A DNA stretch of 12,853 bases from Actinomycetota bacterium (lineage in GTDB: Bacteria; Actinomycetota; Thermoleophilia; Solirubrobacterales; Thermoleophilaceae): NCBI GenBank assembly GCA_005885165.1, contig VAXR01000068.1, positions 25,839 to 38,691 of the forward strand, in the 5' to 3' direction. Positions within the stretch are counted from its first letter, which is position 1. Each line of letters starts with the position of its first letter. Position numbers and translations under genes: made by a program. The notes beneath the pieces are model-generated. The model did no database searches and was not told where the DNA came from. It worked only from the letters and a program-made list of their open reading frames with translations. Of the stretch, positions 1 to 7,092 are shown one piece after another.

Positions 1-1494
1 GCGTGCGACGAGGCAGGGATCGTGTTCATCGGCCCGCCCGCGGAGGCCATCGAGGCGATGGGGTCGAAGACGCGCGCGCGCGAGCTGATGAAGGGGGCGG
101 GCGTTCCGATCGTGCCGGGCACGACGGACCCGGTCGACACCGTGGCGGACGCGGCCCGCGTGATCGACGAGGCGATCGGCTACCCGGTGGCCATCAAGGC
201 GTCTGGCGGGGGCGGCGGAAAGGGCTTCCGCGTGGCGCTCGAGGCGGACGAGCTCGAGAAGGCGTTCGAGGGCGCGGCGCGCGAGGGCGAGAAGTTCTTC
301 TCCGACCCGACGGTCTACATCGAGCGCTACCTGCCGGACCCGCGCCACGTCGAGGTCCAGGTGCTGGCGGACTCGAAGGGGAACGTCATCCACCTCGGAG
401 AGCGCGACTGCTCGGTGCAGCGCCGGCACCAGAAGCTGATCGAGGAGAGCCCGGCTCCGGCGGTGGACGATGCGCTCCGCGAGCGGATCGGGTCGATCGG
501 AACGGAGGCCGCCCGGGCGGTCGGGTACCGGTCGGCGGGCACGGTCGAGGGCCTCCTGGCCGACGGCGAGTACTTCTTCCTCGAGATGAACACGCGCGTG
601 CAGGTCGAGCACTGCGTGACCGAGATGACGACCGGCATCGACATCGTGCGCGAGCAGATCCGGATCGCGGCGGGGGAGAAGCTCTCGATCGCCCAGGAGG
701 ACGTCTCGCTGCGCGGCCACGCGATCGAGTGCCGGATCAACGCCGAGGACGCCTCGAAGAACTTCGCCCCGGCGCCGGGGACGATCGGCGGCTACCGCGA
801 ACCGGCCGGCCCCGGCGTTCGCCTGGACTCGGGGGTCGAGTCCGGCTCGGAGGTCACCCCGCTGTACGACCCGCTGATCGCGAAGCTGATCGTTTGGGAC
901 GTCGACCGCGATAGCGCGACGCGCCGGATGATCCGGGCGCTCGGTGAGTTCGAGCTCGGCGGCGTGAGATCGCTGATCGCCTTCCACATCGCCCTCCTCG
1001 GGACCGAGCAGTGGGCGCGCGGCGAGACGTGCCGCGACCTGATCGAGGACCGCCAGTGGCTCAAGCAGTTCGCGGAGCCAAAGCCGGAACCGGCCCCGGA
1101 GGGCGAGGAGGAGCCGCAGGTCGAGCGCAGCTACGCCGTCGAGGTGTCGGGCCGGCGTTTCGACGTGAAGGTCGTTGGCGCTGCGCCGGGAGTGGACGGC
1201 GCGGCCCCGGCGCAGGCCGGCGCGCGCCGGGCGCCGCCGCGGCGGCGCGAGCGGGGCGGTGCTGGTGCCGGCGGTGGCGCTCCTGGGACGCTCGTCTCGC
1301 CGATCCAGGGCACGGTTCTGCGGGTTGCGGTCGAGCAGGGCGCGGAGGTGGAGGAGGGCGCCCTGATCGTCGTCATCGAGGCGATGAAGATGGAGAACGA
1401 GATCACAGCCCCCGCGGCCGGCAAGGTCGAGGAGCTCAACGTGACCGAGGGCGGCTCCGTCTCCACCGGGGACACGATCGCCGTCATCAAGTAG
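1..1494 (+). CDS. Acyl-CoA (acetyl/propionyl-CoA) carboxylase alpha subunit: biotin carboxylase fused to BCCP, 5'-truncated
   Basis: This subunit uses ATP and bicarbonate to carboxylate its own biotin, which then passes the carboxyl group to an acyl-CoA on a separate beta subunit. Frame 1 is open from base 1, so the GTG at 22 is internal and the start lies outside. 497 residues remain; by comparison with AccC about 95 N-terminal residues are missing. Seen: ATP-grasp lysine (196-198) and glycine loop GGGGGKG (205-225), the stretch DCSVQRRHQK, the metal/bicarbonate site EMNTRVQVEH (583-612), and RGHAIECRINAED of the carboxylase C-terminal domain. An Ala/Pro/Arg/Gly-rich linker (about 1190-1285) leads to a biotinyl domain with EAMKMEN; the biotin lysine codon is 1387-1389. 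The BC-linker-BCCP order is typical of actinobacterial AccA/PccA subunits. Substrate (acetyl-, propionyl- or other acyl-CoA) cannot be read from this subunit, and no carboxyltransferase gene is in view. Confidence 0.95.
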   Translation, partial: ACDEAGIVFIGPPAEAIEAMGSKTRARELMKGAGVPIVPGTTDPVDTVADAARVIDEAIGYPVAIKASGGGGGKGFRVALEADELEKAFEGAAREGEKFFSDPTVYIERYLPDPRHVEVQVLADSKGNVIHLGERDCSVQRRHQKLIEESPAPAVDDALRERIGSIGTEAARAVGYRSAGTVEGLLADGEYFFLEMNTRVQVEHCVTEMTTGIDIVREQIRIAAGEKLSIAQEDVSLRGHAIECRINAEDASKNFAPAPGTIGGYREPAGPGVRLDSGVESGSEVTPLYDPLIAKLIVWDVDRDSATRRMIRALGEFELGGVRSLIAFHIALLGTEQWARGETCRDLIEDRQWLKQFAEPKPEPAPEGEEEPQVERSYAVEVSGRRFDVKVVGAAPGVDGAAPAQAGARRAPPRRRERGGAGAGGGAPGTLVSPIQGTVLRVAVEQGAEVEEGALIVVIEAMKMENEITAPAAGKVEELNVTEGGSVSTGDTIAVIK

Positions 1495-1522
1495 GACCGG
1501 GGCCAGGGCCTGGCCTGCGTAG

Positions 1523-1533
1523 CTAAAGAGGGC
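1523..1533 (+). other. Loop of a possible weak hairpin in the gap 1495-1560
   Basis: The 66-bp gap between the carboxylase and the RDD gene holds a 6-bp inverted repeat, GCGTAG at 1517-1522 and CTACGC at 1534-1539, with this 11-base loop. Just before it lies a near-perfect GGCCAGG/CCTGGCC palindrome with almost no loop (about 1501-1515). There is no T-run after either, so intrinsic termination is doubtful. Confidence 0.2.
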
Positions 1534-1546
1534 CTACGCGCCACCC

Positions 1547-1552
1547 GATAAC
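1547..1552 (+). promoter_or_regulatory. Candidate -10 element for a leaderless RDD-protein transcript
   Basis: GATAAC matches TATAAT at four of six positions and ends 8 bp before the ATG at 1561. No purine-rich ribosome binding site lies between. The same arrangement precedes other genes here. No convincing -35 is visible. Confidence 0.25.
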
Positions 1553-1560
1553 AGTCGTCC

Positions 1561-2835
1561 ATGTCGGATTGGCGACCCCGAGGGCCCACGGGGCCACCTC
1601 CTGGCGCACCGGCGGGGTGGGGTGCGCCCTTCCCGCCGGAGAAGCCGCGCCGCGACGCGCCGCCTGAAGCTGCTCAGGCGCCGACGGCCCCAGCCCCGAA
1701 CCAGTACCAGGCGCCCTACGGTGCCCCGACGACCCCGGGGTACCGGCCTCCCTACGGCGCAGCTCCGGCCGCGCCTTCCACGCCTTACGGCGCCGCTCCG
1801 ACCGCGCCCCCCAGGCCCTACGGCGCCGCTCCGACCGCGCCGCCGGCGCCCGGCGTCTCCCCGCGCTACGGCGCGCCGCAAGCCGGCTACGCACCGCCGG
1901 CCGGCATGCCCGCCGAGAGCTACGCCGCGGCCGCGGTGCCGGGCGTTCCGCTCTTCGCGCCGCAGATCGATCCGATGACCGAGAACCGGCGCCACCTCGA
2001 CTGGCGCCGGATCCGCGCGACGAGGATCGACGGCCTGCTGATGGTCCCGGCGGCGATCGCCCTGCTCCTCCTGTTCCACGGCCACCCCGTGACCGTCTGG
2101 TTCCTCGTGATGGCGATCAACCTGAGCTACCACTTCGTGATGGAGACGGCCTGCGGCCAGACGTTCGGGAAGCGCTGGAAGAACCTGAGGGTCGTGAAGC
2201 GCGACGGCGGCCCCGCGGGGGCATCCGCGATCGCCGCGCGGACCGTCTTCCGGATCATCGACGCGCAGTTCATCTACCTCGTGGGCCTCATCACGATGGT
2301 GATCACGGGCAAGCGCCGGCAGCGCGTCGGCGACCTCGCGGCGGGGACGATCGTCCGCGAGGACGATCGCCCCTGGAAGCCCGCACCGTCCTCGCCGCTG
2401 CTCGTGATCTACCCGGTCGTGTGGATCGCGGCGGCCCTGTTCTTCGGTTCCCAGCTGGACCCGAAGCCGGTAACCCTCACCAACGACGCGTACATGCAGC
2501 AGGTCGACCGCGTCTGCGAGCAGCGGATGTTCGCCGAGGCGTCGCTGACGGGCAACGCGTCGTTCCTCCAGCTCCAGCAGATCAGCCTCCAGGAGACCCA
2601 GGCAATCAAGAACCTTCCGCCCCCGGTCACGCCGGAAGCCGTCTACGGCCGCAAGGTGGTGCTCAAGTGGAAGCGCAAGATCGACAAGACGGCCGCGCAG
2701 ATCGTGGCCGACGCGCGCACCTCGAACAATCCGCGGACGACGCTCGAGAACGAGACCCCGCGGCTCATTGACGTGATGAAGCAGGCCGAGGCGCGCATGG
2801 CCGCCCTCGGGCTGCCGCACTGCGCGAGGCTCTAG
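1561..2835 (+). CDS. RDD-family membrane protein with proline-rich N-terminal repeats
   Basis: A 424-residue inner-membrane protein of unproven function. Residues 1-130 are a Pro/Ala/Gly/Tyr-rich, probably disordered region with repeated PYGA(A)P units. The RDD domain follows (about 145-270): RIRATRIDG with Arg152 and Asp157, then the family signatures TFGKRWKNLRVV (201-212), RTVFRIID and GDLAAGTIV (257-265). Hydrophobic segments lie near 158-174, 178-195, 232-250 and 279-297. Residues 298-424 form a soluble charged domain after the last membrane segment, with Cys319 and Cys421 near its two ends; if extracytoplasmic they could pair. RDD proteins have been linked to ion or solute transport in some bacteria, but nothing here fixes a substrate. 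The first ATG fits because no upstream in-frame start is needed. There is no clear Shine-Dalgarno site. Its stop overlaps the stop of the convergent hydrolase gene. Confidence 0.85.
   Translation: MSDWRPRGPTGPPPGAPAGWGAPFPPEKPRRDAPPEAAQAPTAPAPNQYQAPYGAPTTPGYRPPYGAAPAAPSTPYGAAPTAPPRPYGAAPTAPPAPGVSPRYGAPQAGYAPPAGMPAESYAAAAVPGVPLFAPQIDPMTENRRHLDWRRIRATRIDGLLMVPAAIALLLLFHGHPVTVWFLVMAINLSYHFVMETACGQTFGKRWKNLRVVKRDGGPAGASAIAARTVFRIIDAQFIYLVGLITMVITGKRRQRVGDLAAGTIVREDDRPWKPAPSSPLLVIYPVVWIAAALFFGSQLDPKPVTLTNDAYMQQVDRVCEQRMFAEASLTGNASFLQLQQISLQETQAIKNLPPPVTPEAVYGRKVVLKWKRKIDKTAAQIVADARTSNNPRTTLENETPRLIDVMKQAEARMAALGLPHCARL
1753..1851 (+). repeat. Three tandem 33-bp coding repeats (PYGAAP unit)
   Basis: Units begin at 1753, 1786 and 1819, an exact 33-bp (11-codon) period. 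The first 23 bases of units two and three are identical and differ from unit one at two positions. Each encodes tyrosine-glycine-alanine-alanine-proline followed by a proline-rich spacer. A more diverged copy starts 36 bp earlier at 1717. This is a likely site of repeat-number change between strains. Confidence 0.85.
2832..2835. other. Overlapping convergent stop codons (CTAG)
   Basis: The palindrome CTAG supplies the plus-strand TAG of the RDD gene (2833-2835) and the minus-strand TAG of the MBL hydrolase (2834-2832). There is no intergenic space, so each transcript must end inside the other gene or be ended by a factor. Confidence 0.95.
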
Positions 2836-3614
2836 CCCGCACCGGCTGCGATCAGGTTCTCCGCGTGGATCCGTCGCTGCCGGGCGGTGTCGCGGCCGCG
2901 CGGTAGGCGCGGCCGCTCCTCCCCGCGGCCGAGGGACTCGAGGTAGGCGAGGTCCTCGTCGAGGATTCGGAGCGCCGTGTCCCGGTCGTGTGGCGACCCG
3001 TGGCCGGGAACGACGACGTCGACCCGCTCCACGAGCGGACGCAGCCGGGTGAGAGTGCCGCGGTAGACCTCTAGAGAGCTCCCGGCGCCGAGCAGCGGGA
3101 TCTCCACGTCCGATAGGTAGTCGCCGCACACGAGCAGCCCGGCAAACCCGGCCAGCAGAGCCGTCCCGTCGCGAGTGTGGCCCTCCGCCGGGTGCAGCTC
3201 CATCTCGCCGTCCCCGAGCTCCACGACGCCCGGCACCGGCAGCGCCTGGACGGCGCCGAGCGAGAGCGGCGCGGGGCGCGACACGTAGTGCTCGCCGTCG
3301 GCCTCACGGAGCTCGCGCTGCGCCACGCCGGGCTCGGCCCGGAGGCGCTCGGCGGTCGCCCGCCCCACCCCGAGCGCAAGCGCCGGGAAGGCGAGCCGGC
3401 CGAGCAGATGGTCGAAGTCGGCGTGCGTGGCCAGCAGGCCGTTCGGCTCGAATCCCGCCTGTGAGAGCAGCGTGGGCAGGAGCTCCAGCTCATCGGGGAA
3501 GTACGGCGAGTCGATGAGGACGGCCTCGTCGCCGCGGCGCACCGCTACCGCATTCGTCTGCCAGAGGCGACTCGTGACGACCACCACGTCGGGGTTGACG
3601 GCGACCGCTCGCAT
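2832..3614 (-). CDS. Metallo-beta-lactamase-fold hydrolase
   Basis: A 260-residue MBL-fold protein, probably a cytoplasmic hydrolase; the substrate is unknown. Metal-site motifs in order: HADFDH at 64-69, His146 in EGHTRDG, Asp165 in CGDYLSD and His205 in VPGHGSP. The first motif departs from the usual HxHxDH because its second His is Asp66. The N-terminal strand pattern (NAVAV, AVLIDSP) is typical of the glyoxalase-II-like branch. The C-terminal stretch (about 229-260) is charged and Arg-rich. The ATG at 3614 is preceded by a weak GGGAAG purine stretch. The HAD gene ends 34 bp upstream on the same strand, so the two are probably co-transcribed, HAD first. Its TAG stop overlaps that of the RDD gene in a CTAG tetranucleotide. 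Confidence 0.87.
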   Translation of the reverse strand: MRAVAVNPDVVVVTSRLWQTNAVAVRRGDEAVLIDSPYFPDELELLPTLLSQAGFEPNGLLATHADFDHLLGRLAFPALALGVGRATAERLRAEPGVAQRELREADGEHYVSRPAPLSLGAVQALPVPGVVELGDGEMELHPAEGHTRDGTALLAGFAGLLVCGDYLSDVEIPLLGAGSSLEVYRGTLTRLRPLVERVDVVVPGHGSPHDRDTALRILDEDLAYLESLGRGEERPRLPRGRDTARQRRIHAENLIAAGAG

Positions 3615-3648
3615 CCGCTTCCCGGCGGGCCTCGGCCCCGCTGTACGC

Positions 3649-4326
3649 CTAGACGGCCTTGAGCAGCTTGGCCGCGTCCCGGAGGGTCTTGACCTCCTCG
3701 GTCGGCTTCTTCTGACCGTCGAGCTTCTCGCCCTTGCGGTTCACCCAGATCACGGGCACCTTCATCTTCAGGCAGGGCTCGACGTCGGTCTCGTAGCCGC
3801 TAGCGACGTGGACCCAGCCGGTCTTGCCCCCGATTCGCCGTGCACACTCGCGGAAGTGCGCCGGGTCGGGCTTGTAGCTCCGCACCTGCTGGGCGGTCAC
3901 CACGAGGTCGAAATCGACCCGGAAGTGGCGCCGGGTGGCGCCGAGCAGCTTGTCGTCGACGTTCGACAGGATCCCGATCTCGTACTTCTTTGCGAAGCGC
4001 TCGAGCTGCGCGTTGGTCTCCCGAAACGTGGGCCACGCAGGCACGCTGGCGGGTAGGAAGCCCGAACGCGACGGCTCGAGGTTCCAGTCGAGCTCCTTGG
4101 CCACGCGGACAGCCGTACGGCGCAGGACCTCGGCGTAGAGCTCATACGAGCCCCGCTCGATCTCGCGCTGGACGTTCACGAACAGGGGCGCGAGTGCCGC
4201 CCTGTCGATCGTGAAGCCGTCGCGGTCGGCCTCCTTCTGAAACGCGTCGTAGGCGCCCAGCTCCCAGTCGATCAGGGTGCCGTAGCAGTCGAAAGTGACG
4301 AACCGAACGTCCTTCGGTAGGGGCAC
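3649..4326 (-). CDS. HAD-superfamily hydrolase, type II haloacid-dehalogenase-like
   Basis: 225 residues from a GTG at 4326, matching the usual 220-230 of the family. Motif I is FVTFDCYGTLIDW with nucleophile Asp13. Motif II is ILSNVDD with Ser121. Motif III is SYKPD with Lys152. Motif IV is ASGYETD with Ser176 and Asp181. A Ser-x-x-x-x-Asp motif IV is typical of L-2-haloacid dehalogenases, and the spacing nearly matches theirs (Lys151, Ser175, Asp180). The Asn they carry two residues after the Ser is Tyr178 here, so dehalogenase activity is uncertain; another small phosphate- or halo-ester substrate is possible. I prefer GTG 4326 over ATG 4410: it follows GAGGAGG, starts just before motif I, and leaves room for promoters before sucC. 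The 4410 start would add a basic 28-residue tail. The MBL gene follows it on the same strand. Confidence 0.82.
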   Translation of the reverse strand: MPLPKDVRFVTFDCYGTLIDWELGAYDAFQKEADRDGFTIDRAALAPLFVNVQREIERGSYELYAEVLRRTAVRVAKELDWNLEPSRSGFLPASVPAWPTFRETNAQLERFAKKYEIGILSNVDDKLLGATRRHFRVDFDLVVTAQQVRSYKPDPAHFRECARRIGGKTGWVHVASGYETDVEPCLKMKVPVIWVNRKGEKLDGQKKPTEEVKTLRDAAKLLKAV

Positions 4327-4421
4327 AGGCCTCCTCGCGGGAAGAAGATGGTGTTTCGATAGGGTGCCCGCCCGCCTGGCCCCGCGACCGGAGAGCGAGC
4401 GGCCGCACATTCTAGGTTTTC
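4327..4421. promoter_or_regulatory. Divergent intergenic region between the HAD gene and sucC
   Basis: These 95 bp separate two divergent genes and should hold promoters for both the HAD-MBL pair (minus) and the sucCD run (plus). They include the AT-richer stretch 4338-4362 and the hexamer CATTCT (4408-4413), which ends 8 bp before the sucC ATG. sucC has no Shine-Dalgarno site. GAGGAGG just before GTG 4326 serves the HAD gene. No -35 box or operator is clear. Confidence 0.45.
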
Positions 4422-5579
4422 ATGGACCTCCTCGAATACCAGGGCAAACAGCTGTTTCGTGCGCACGGCGTTCCGGTGCCGGATGGACGCCCGGCGGCGA
4501 CCGTCGAGGAGGCCGTCGAGGCAGCAGATGAGCTGGGATACCCCGTGGTCGTCAAGGCCCAGGTCCTGATCGGGGGCCGCGGGAAGGCCGGTGGGATCAA
4601 GGTTGCCGGCGATCGCTCGGAGGTCGAGGCGCACGCGGGGGCGATCCTCGGAATGGACATCCGCGGGCTGACCGTCCACGAGCTCTACGTGGAGCGCGCC
4701 TCCGAGATCGCCGAGGAGTACTACGCCGCGATCCTCCTCGACCGCACGGCCAAGAAGCCGATGGCGATGCTCTCGCGGATGGGCGGGATGGACGTGGAGG
4801 AGATCGCGGCCACCGACCCGAACGCGATCGTCCGCATCCACGTCGACCCCCTGCTCGGCTTCTCCGATTTCCACGGCCGGCGCCTGGCGTTCGAGGCCGG
4901 GATCGCGGGCGACGTGGTGCGGCCGGTCAGCGTGGTGCTCGCCAAGCTGTACGAGGCCTTCGCCGAGGAGGACGCGGTCCTCGTGGAGGTCAACCCACTG
5001 CTGGTGACGGCTGACCGCGAGGTCGTCGCGCTCGACGCCAAGGTGACGGTCGACGGCAACGCGCTGTACCGGCACCCCGATACGGCGACGTTCCGCGACG
5101 TCTCCGCCGAGGACCCGCAGGAGCGGATGGCCAAGGAGCGCGGCCTCACGTTCGTGAAGCTCGACGGCGACATCGGGATCCTCGGCAACGGCGCCGGTCT
5201 CGTGATGTCCACCCTGGACGTAGTCGCCCAGGCCGGGGGCCACCCCGCGAACTTCCTCGACGCCGGCGGCGGCTCGAAGGCGGAGGCGATCGTCGACGCG
5301 GTCGAGGTGATCCTCTCGAACCGGAACGTGCGCGCGGTGCTGTTCAACATCTTCGGCGGGATCACGCGCTGCGACGAGGTCGCGCGCGGGCTGGTAACCG
5401 CCTTCGGGCAGCTCGACGTAAAGGTCCCGTTCGTGGTGCGGCTGGACGGCACGAACGACGAGGAGGGCCGGAGGATCCTGGCCGAGGCCAATCTGCCGAA
5501 CGTGACGGTGGAGAAGACAATGGACGGCGCAGCCGCCCGCGTCGTGGAGCTCGCCCGCTCGGCGGAGGCCGTTTCGTGA
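4422..5579 (+). CDS. sucC: Succinyl-CoA synthetase (ADP-forming) beta subunit
   Basis: The 385-residue beta subunit (E. coli SucC has 388) works with SucD in the citric acid cycle, interconverting succinyl-CoA plus NDP and phosphate with succinate, CoA and NTP. N-terminal ATP-grasp domain: LLEYQGKQLFR at the start, nucleotide loop GGRGKAGG (51-58), ERASEIAEEYY, and Mg-ligand region LVEVNPL with Glu189 and Asn191, then Asp205. C-terminal CoA-ligase domain: GILGNGAGLVMSTLD (252-266), ANFLDAGGGS and FNIFGGITRCDEV (308-320), closing with VRLDGTNDEEGRRIL. The ATG at 4422 opens directly into the conserved N-terminus. The stop is one base before the sucD start, so the subunits are translationally coupled. 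ATP versus GTP preference cannot be read with confidence. Confidence 0.97.
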   Translation: MDLLEYQGKQLFRAHGVPVPDGRPAATVEEAVEAADELGYPVVVKAQVLIGGRGKAGGIKVAGDRSEVEAHAGAILGMDIRGLTVHELYVERASEIAEEYYAAILLDRTAKKPMAMLSRMGGMDVEEIAATDPNAIVRIHVDPLLGFSDFHGRRLAFEAGIAGDVVRPVSVVLAKLYEAFAEEDAVLVEVNPLLVTADREVVALDAKVTVDGNALYRHPDTATFRDVSAEDPQERMAKERGLTFVKLDGDIGILGNGAGLVMSTLDVVAQAGGHPANFLDAGGGSKAEAIVDAVEVILSNRNVRAVLFNIFGGITRCDEVARGLVTAFGQLDVKVPFVVRLDGTNDEEGRRILAEANLPNVTVEKTMDGAAARVVELARSAEAVS

Positions 5580-5580
5580 G

Positions 5581-6459
5581 ATGAGCGTGCTCGTCGACAG
5601 CGGCACGAAGCTCGTCGTCTCCGGCCTCACCGGCCGCGAGGGCAGCTTCCACGGGATGAACAACCGCCGCTACGGCACGGACCTCGTGGCGGGCGTGACA
5701 CCCGGCAAGGGCGGCCAGGACGTGGAGGGCGTGCCGGTCTTCGACACCGTCCACGAGGCGGTGGCCGAGACCGGCGCCAACACCAGCATGATCTTCGTCC
5801 CGCCGCGCTTCGCCGCCGACGCGATCCTCGAGGCGGCCGACGCGGGCATCGAGCTCGTGGTGTGCATCACCGAGGGCATCCCGGTGCACGACATGCTGCG
5901 CGTCTACACGCACCTGCGGCGCGGGCCCACACGGCTGATCGGCCCCAACTGCCCGGGGATCCTGTCGCCGGGCAAGGCCAACGTGGGGATCATCCCGGCG
6001 CACTTCTTCTCGGAGGGGAACGTCGGCCTCGTGTCGCGCTCCGGGACGCTCACCTACCAGATCGGCAACGAGCTGGCCCAGCGCGGCTTCGGCAACTCCT
6101 CGATCGTCGGGATCGGCGGCGACCCCGTGCAGGGCTCCTCGTTCATCGAGATCATCGACCTCTTCCAGGCCGATCCGCAGACCGAGCTGATCGTGATGTG
6201 CGGCGAGATCGGCGGGGAGGACGAGGAGCGTGCTGCTGAGCACGTCGCCGAGCACGTCGACAAGCCGGTGGTGGCGTACATCGCGGGGTTCACGGCGCCG
6301 CCGGGCAAGACGATGGGCCACGCCGGCGCGATCATCTCGGGCTCGAAGGGCACGGCGCAGGCTAAGGCCGAGGCGCTCGAGGCTAAGGGCGTCCGCGTCG
6401 GGCGGACGCCGACCGAAGTGGCGGAGATCGCCGCGGAGATCGCGGGCGCGACCGTCTAG
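5581..6459 (+). CDS. sucD: Succinyl-CoA synthetase (ADP-forming) alpha subunit
   Basis: The 292-residue alpha subunit binds CoA and carries the histidine phosphorylated during the reaction. Seen: N-terminal Rossmann CoA-binding region with SGLTGREGSFH, GVTPGKGG, IFVPPRFAADAI and ITEGIPVHDM; LIGPNCPGI; then GLVSRSGTLTYQIGNEL and VGIGGDPV of the ligase domain. The active His247 lies in TMGHAGAIISG (codon 6319-6321), matching His246 of the E. coli enzyme. The start is separated from the sucC stop by one base. Full-length, with no sign of damage. A membrane-protein reading frame begins within a few bases of its stop. Confidence 0.97.
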   Translation: MSVLVDSGTKLVVSGLTGREGSFHGMNNRRYGTDLVAGVTPGKGGQDVEGVPVFDTVHEAVAETGANTSMIFVPPRFAADAILEAADAGIELVVCITEGIPVHDMLRVYTHLRRGPTRLIGPNCPGILSPGKANVGIIPAHFFSEGNVGLVSRSGTLTYQIGNELAQRGFGNSSIVGIGGDPVQGSSFIEIIDLFQADPQTELIVMCGEIGGEDEERAAEHVAEHVDKPVVAYIAGFTAPPGKTMGHAGAIISGSKGTAQAKAEALEAKGVRVGRTPTEVAEIAAEIAGATV

Positions 6460-6466
6460 CGGACAC

Positions 6467-7042
6467 GTCAGCGCCGAGCTCGAGGCGTGGCTCGCGGGCG
6501 ATCACCCGAAGACGCTCGGCAACCTCATCGAGCTCTTCGACGAGAAGAGCTTCGCAGTCGTCTTCATGCTGCTCATGGCCGTGCCGGCGCTGCCGCTGCC
6601 GACCGGCGGGGCGACTCACGTGCTGGAGGTGATCACCGTGCTCGTGGCGTTCCAGCTCGTCGCCGGGCGCAGGCGGATCTGGGTGCCCGAGCGTTGGAAG
6701 GAGCTGGAGCTGGCCGGACCGGCGCGCCAGCGCATCATCAGGGCGCTTCTCAAGCTGATCCGCTTCTTCGAGCGCTTCTCGCGGCCGCGGCTGAGGTGGC
6801 TGCTCGACCCGCGGGTCGGCCGAACGGTGTTCGGGCTGCTCGTCATCGCGCTGTCAGTCGCGGCGTTTGTCGCACCGCCGTTCTCCGGTCTCGACACGCT
6901 GCCGTCGCTTGGCGTCGTGATCTTGAGCCTGGGCATCCTCCTGGAGGACTTCGTGGTGGCGGTCGTGGGGGTCGCGGTCGGACTCGTGGGGGTCGCGCTC
7001 GAGGTGTTCCTGAGCAGCCTCGTGATCAAGCTGATCGGCTGA
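6467..7042 (+). CDS. ExoD-family membrane protein (exopolysaccharide synthesis ExoD-like), start unresolved
   Basis: An integral membrane protein of about 191 residues resembling ExoD. ExoD was named for a rhizobial exopolysaccharide/symbiosis phenotype; its biochemical role is unclear. Seen: an amphipathic N-terminus (TLGNLIELFDEKSF), then hydrophobic FMLLMAVPALPLPTGGATH, the family-like stretch LVAGRRRIWVPERW, a basic segment RALLKLIRFFERFSRPRLRW, and paired C-terminal hydrophobic segments. The frame has no ATG, GTG, TTG or CTG between the sucD stop and the internal ATG at 6566, which lies inside the first hydrophobic segment. The natural place is GTC AGC at 6467; one changed base would give GTG AGC. 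The nearest upstream usable start (GTG 6230) would add an Arg-rich, non-family extension inside sucD. So the start given is a best guess: non-canonical start, sequencing error or mutated start. Position suggests co-transcription with sucCD. Confidence 0.7.
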   Translation, partial: VSAELEAWLAGDHPKTLGNLIELFDEKSFAVVFMLLMAVPALPLPTGGATHVLEVITVLVAFQLVAGRRRIWVPERWKELELAGPARQRIIRALLKLIRFFERFSRPRLRWLLDPRVGRTVFGLLVIALSVAAFVAPPFSGLDTLPSLGVVILSLGILLEDFVVAVVGVAVGLVGVALEVFLSSLVIKLIG

Positions 7043-7092
7043 CGGCTAGCGCCGGCGCCGCGCCGACCAGGCGAGCCGTTATCGTGGCTCGA
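7043..7092 (+). promoter_or_regulatory. Gap before the aminotransferase with a candidate leaderless -10
   Basis: The gap contains TATCGT at 7080-7085, which matches TATAAT at four of six positions and ends 7 bp before ATG 7093. No Shine-Dalgarno site is present. The gene may have its own promoter inside the sucCD run. Confidence 0.3.

Noticed and set aside
1190..1285. GC-rich Ala/Arg/Gly stretch in the carboxylase as possible damage
   Set aside because: A flexible low-complexity linker between the biotin carboxylase and biotinyl domains is normal for this family, and the frame stays intact on both sides.
1534..3129. Long minus-strand open frame opposite the RDD gene
   Set aside because: It is Arg/Gly/Pro/His-rich with no recognisable domain, mirrors the RDD gene, and continues through the MBL gene in the wrong frame. 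Such frames are expected in very GC-rich DNA.
4327..4410. Longer HAD protein starting at ATG 4410
   Set aside because: It would add 28 basic residues before motif I and leave only 11 bp to the divergent sucC start. GTG 4326 has a GAGGAGG site.
4272..5663. 463-codon minus-strand open frame opposite sucC
   Set aside because: The plus strand encodes unmistakable SucC over the same bases. The minus-strand product has no known domain and is a composition artefact.
5362..6321. Minus-strand open frame opposite sucD
   Set aside because: It mirrors sucD codons and shows no domain, plausible start context or composition of a real protein.
6487..7092. In-frame extension of the aminotransferase upstream to 6487
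   Set aside because: The extension is Arg/Ala-rich, overlaps the ExoD-like gene in another frame, and has no family similarity. The enzyme N-terminus begins near 7093.
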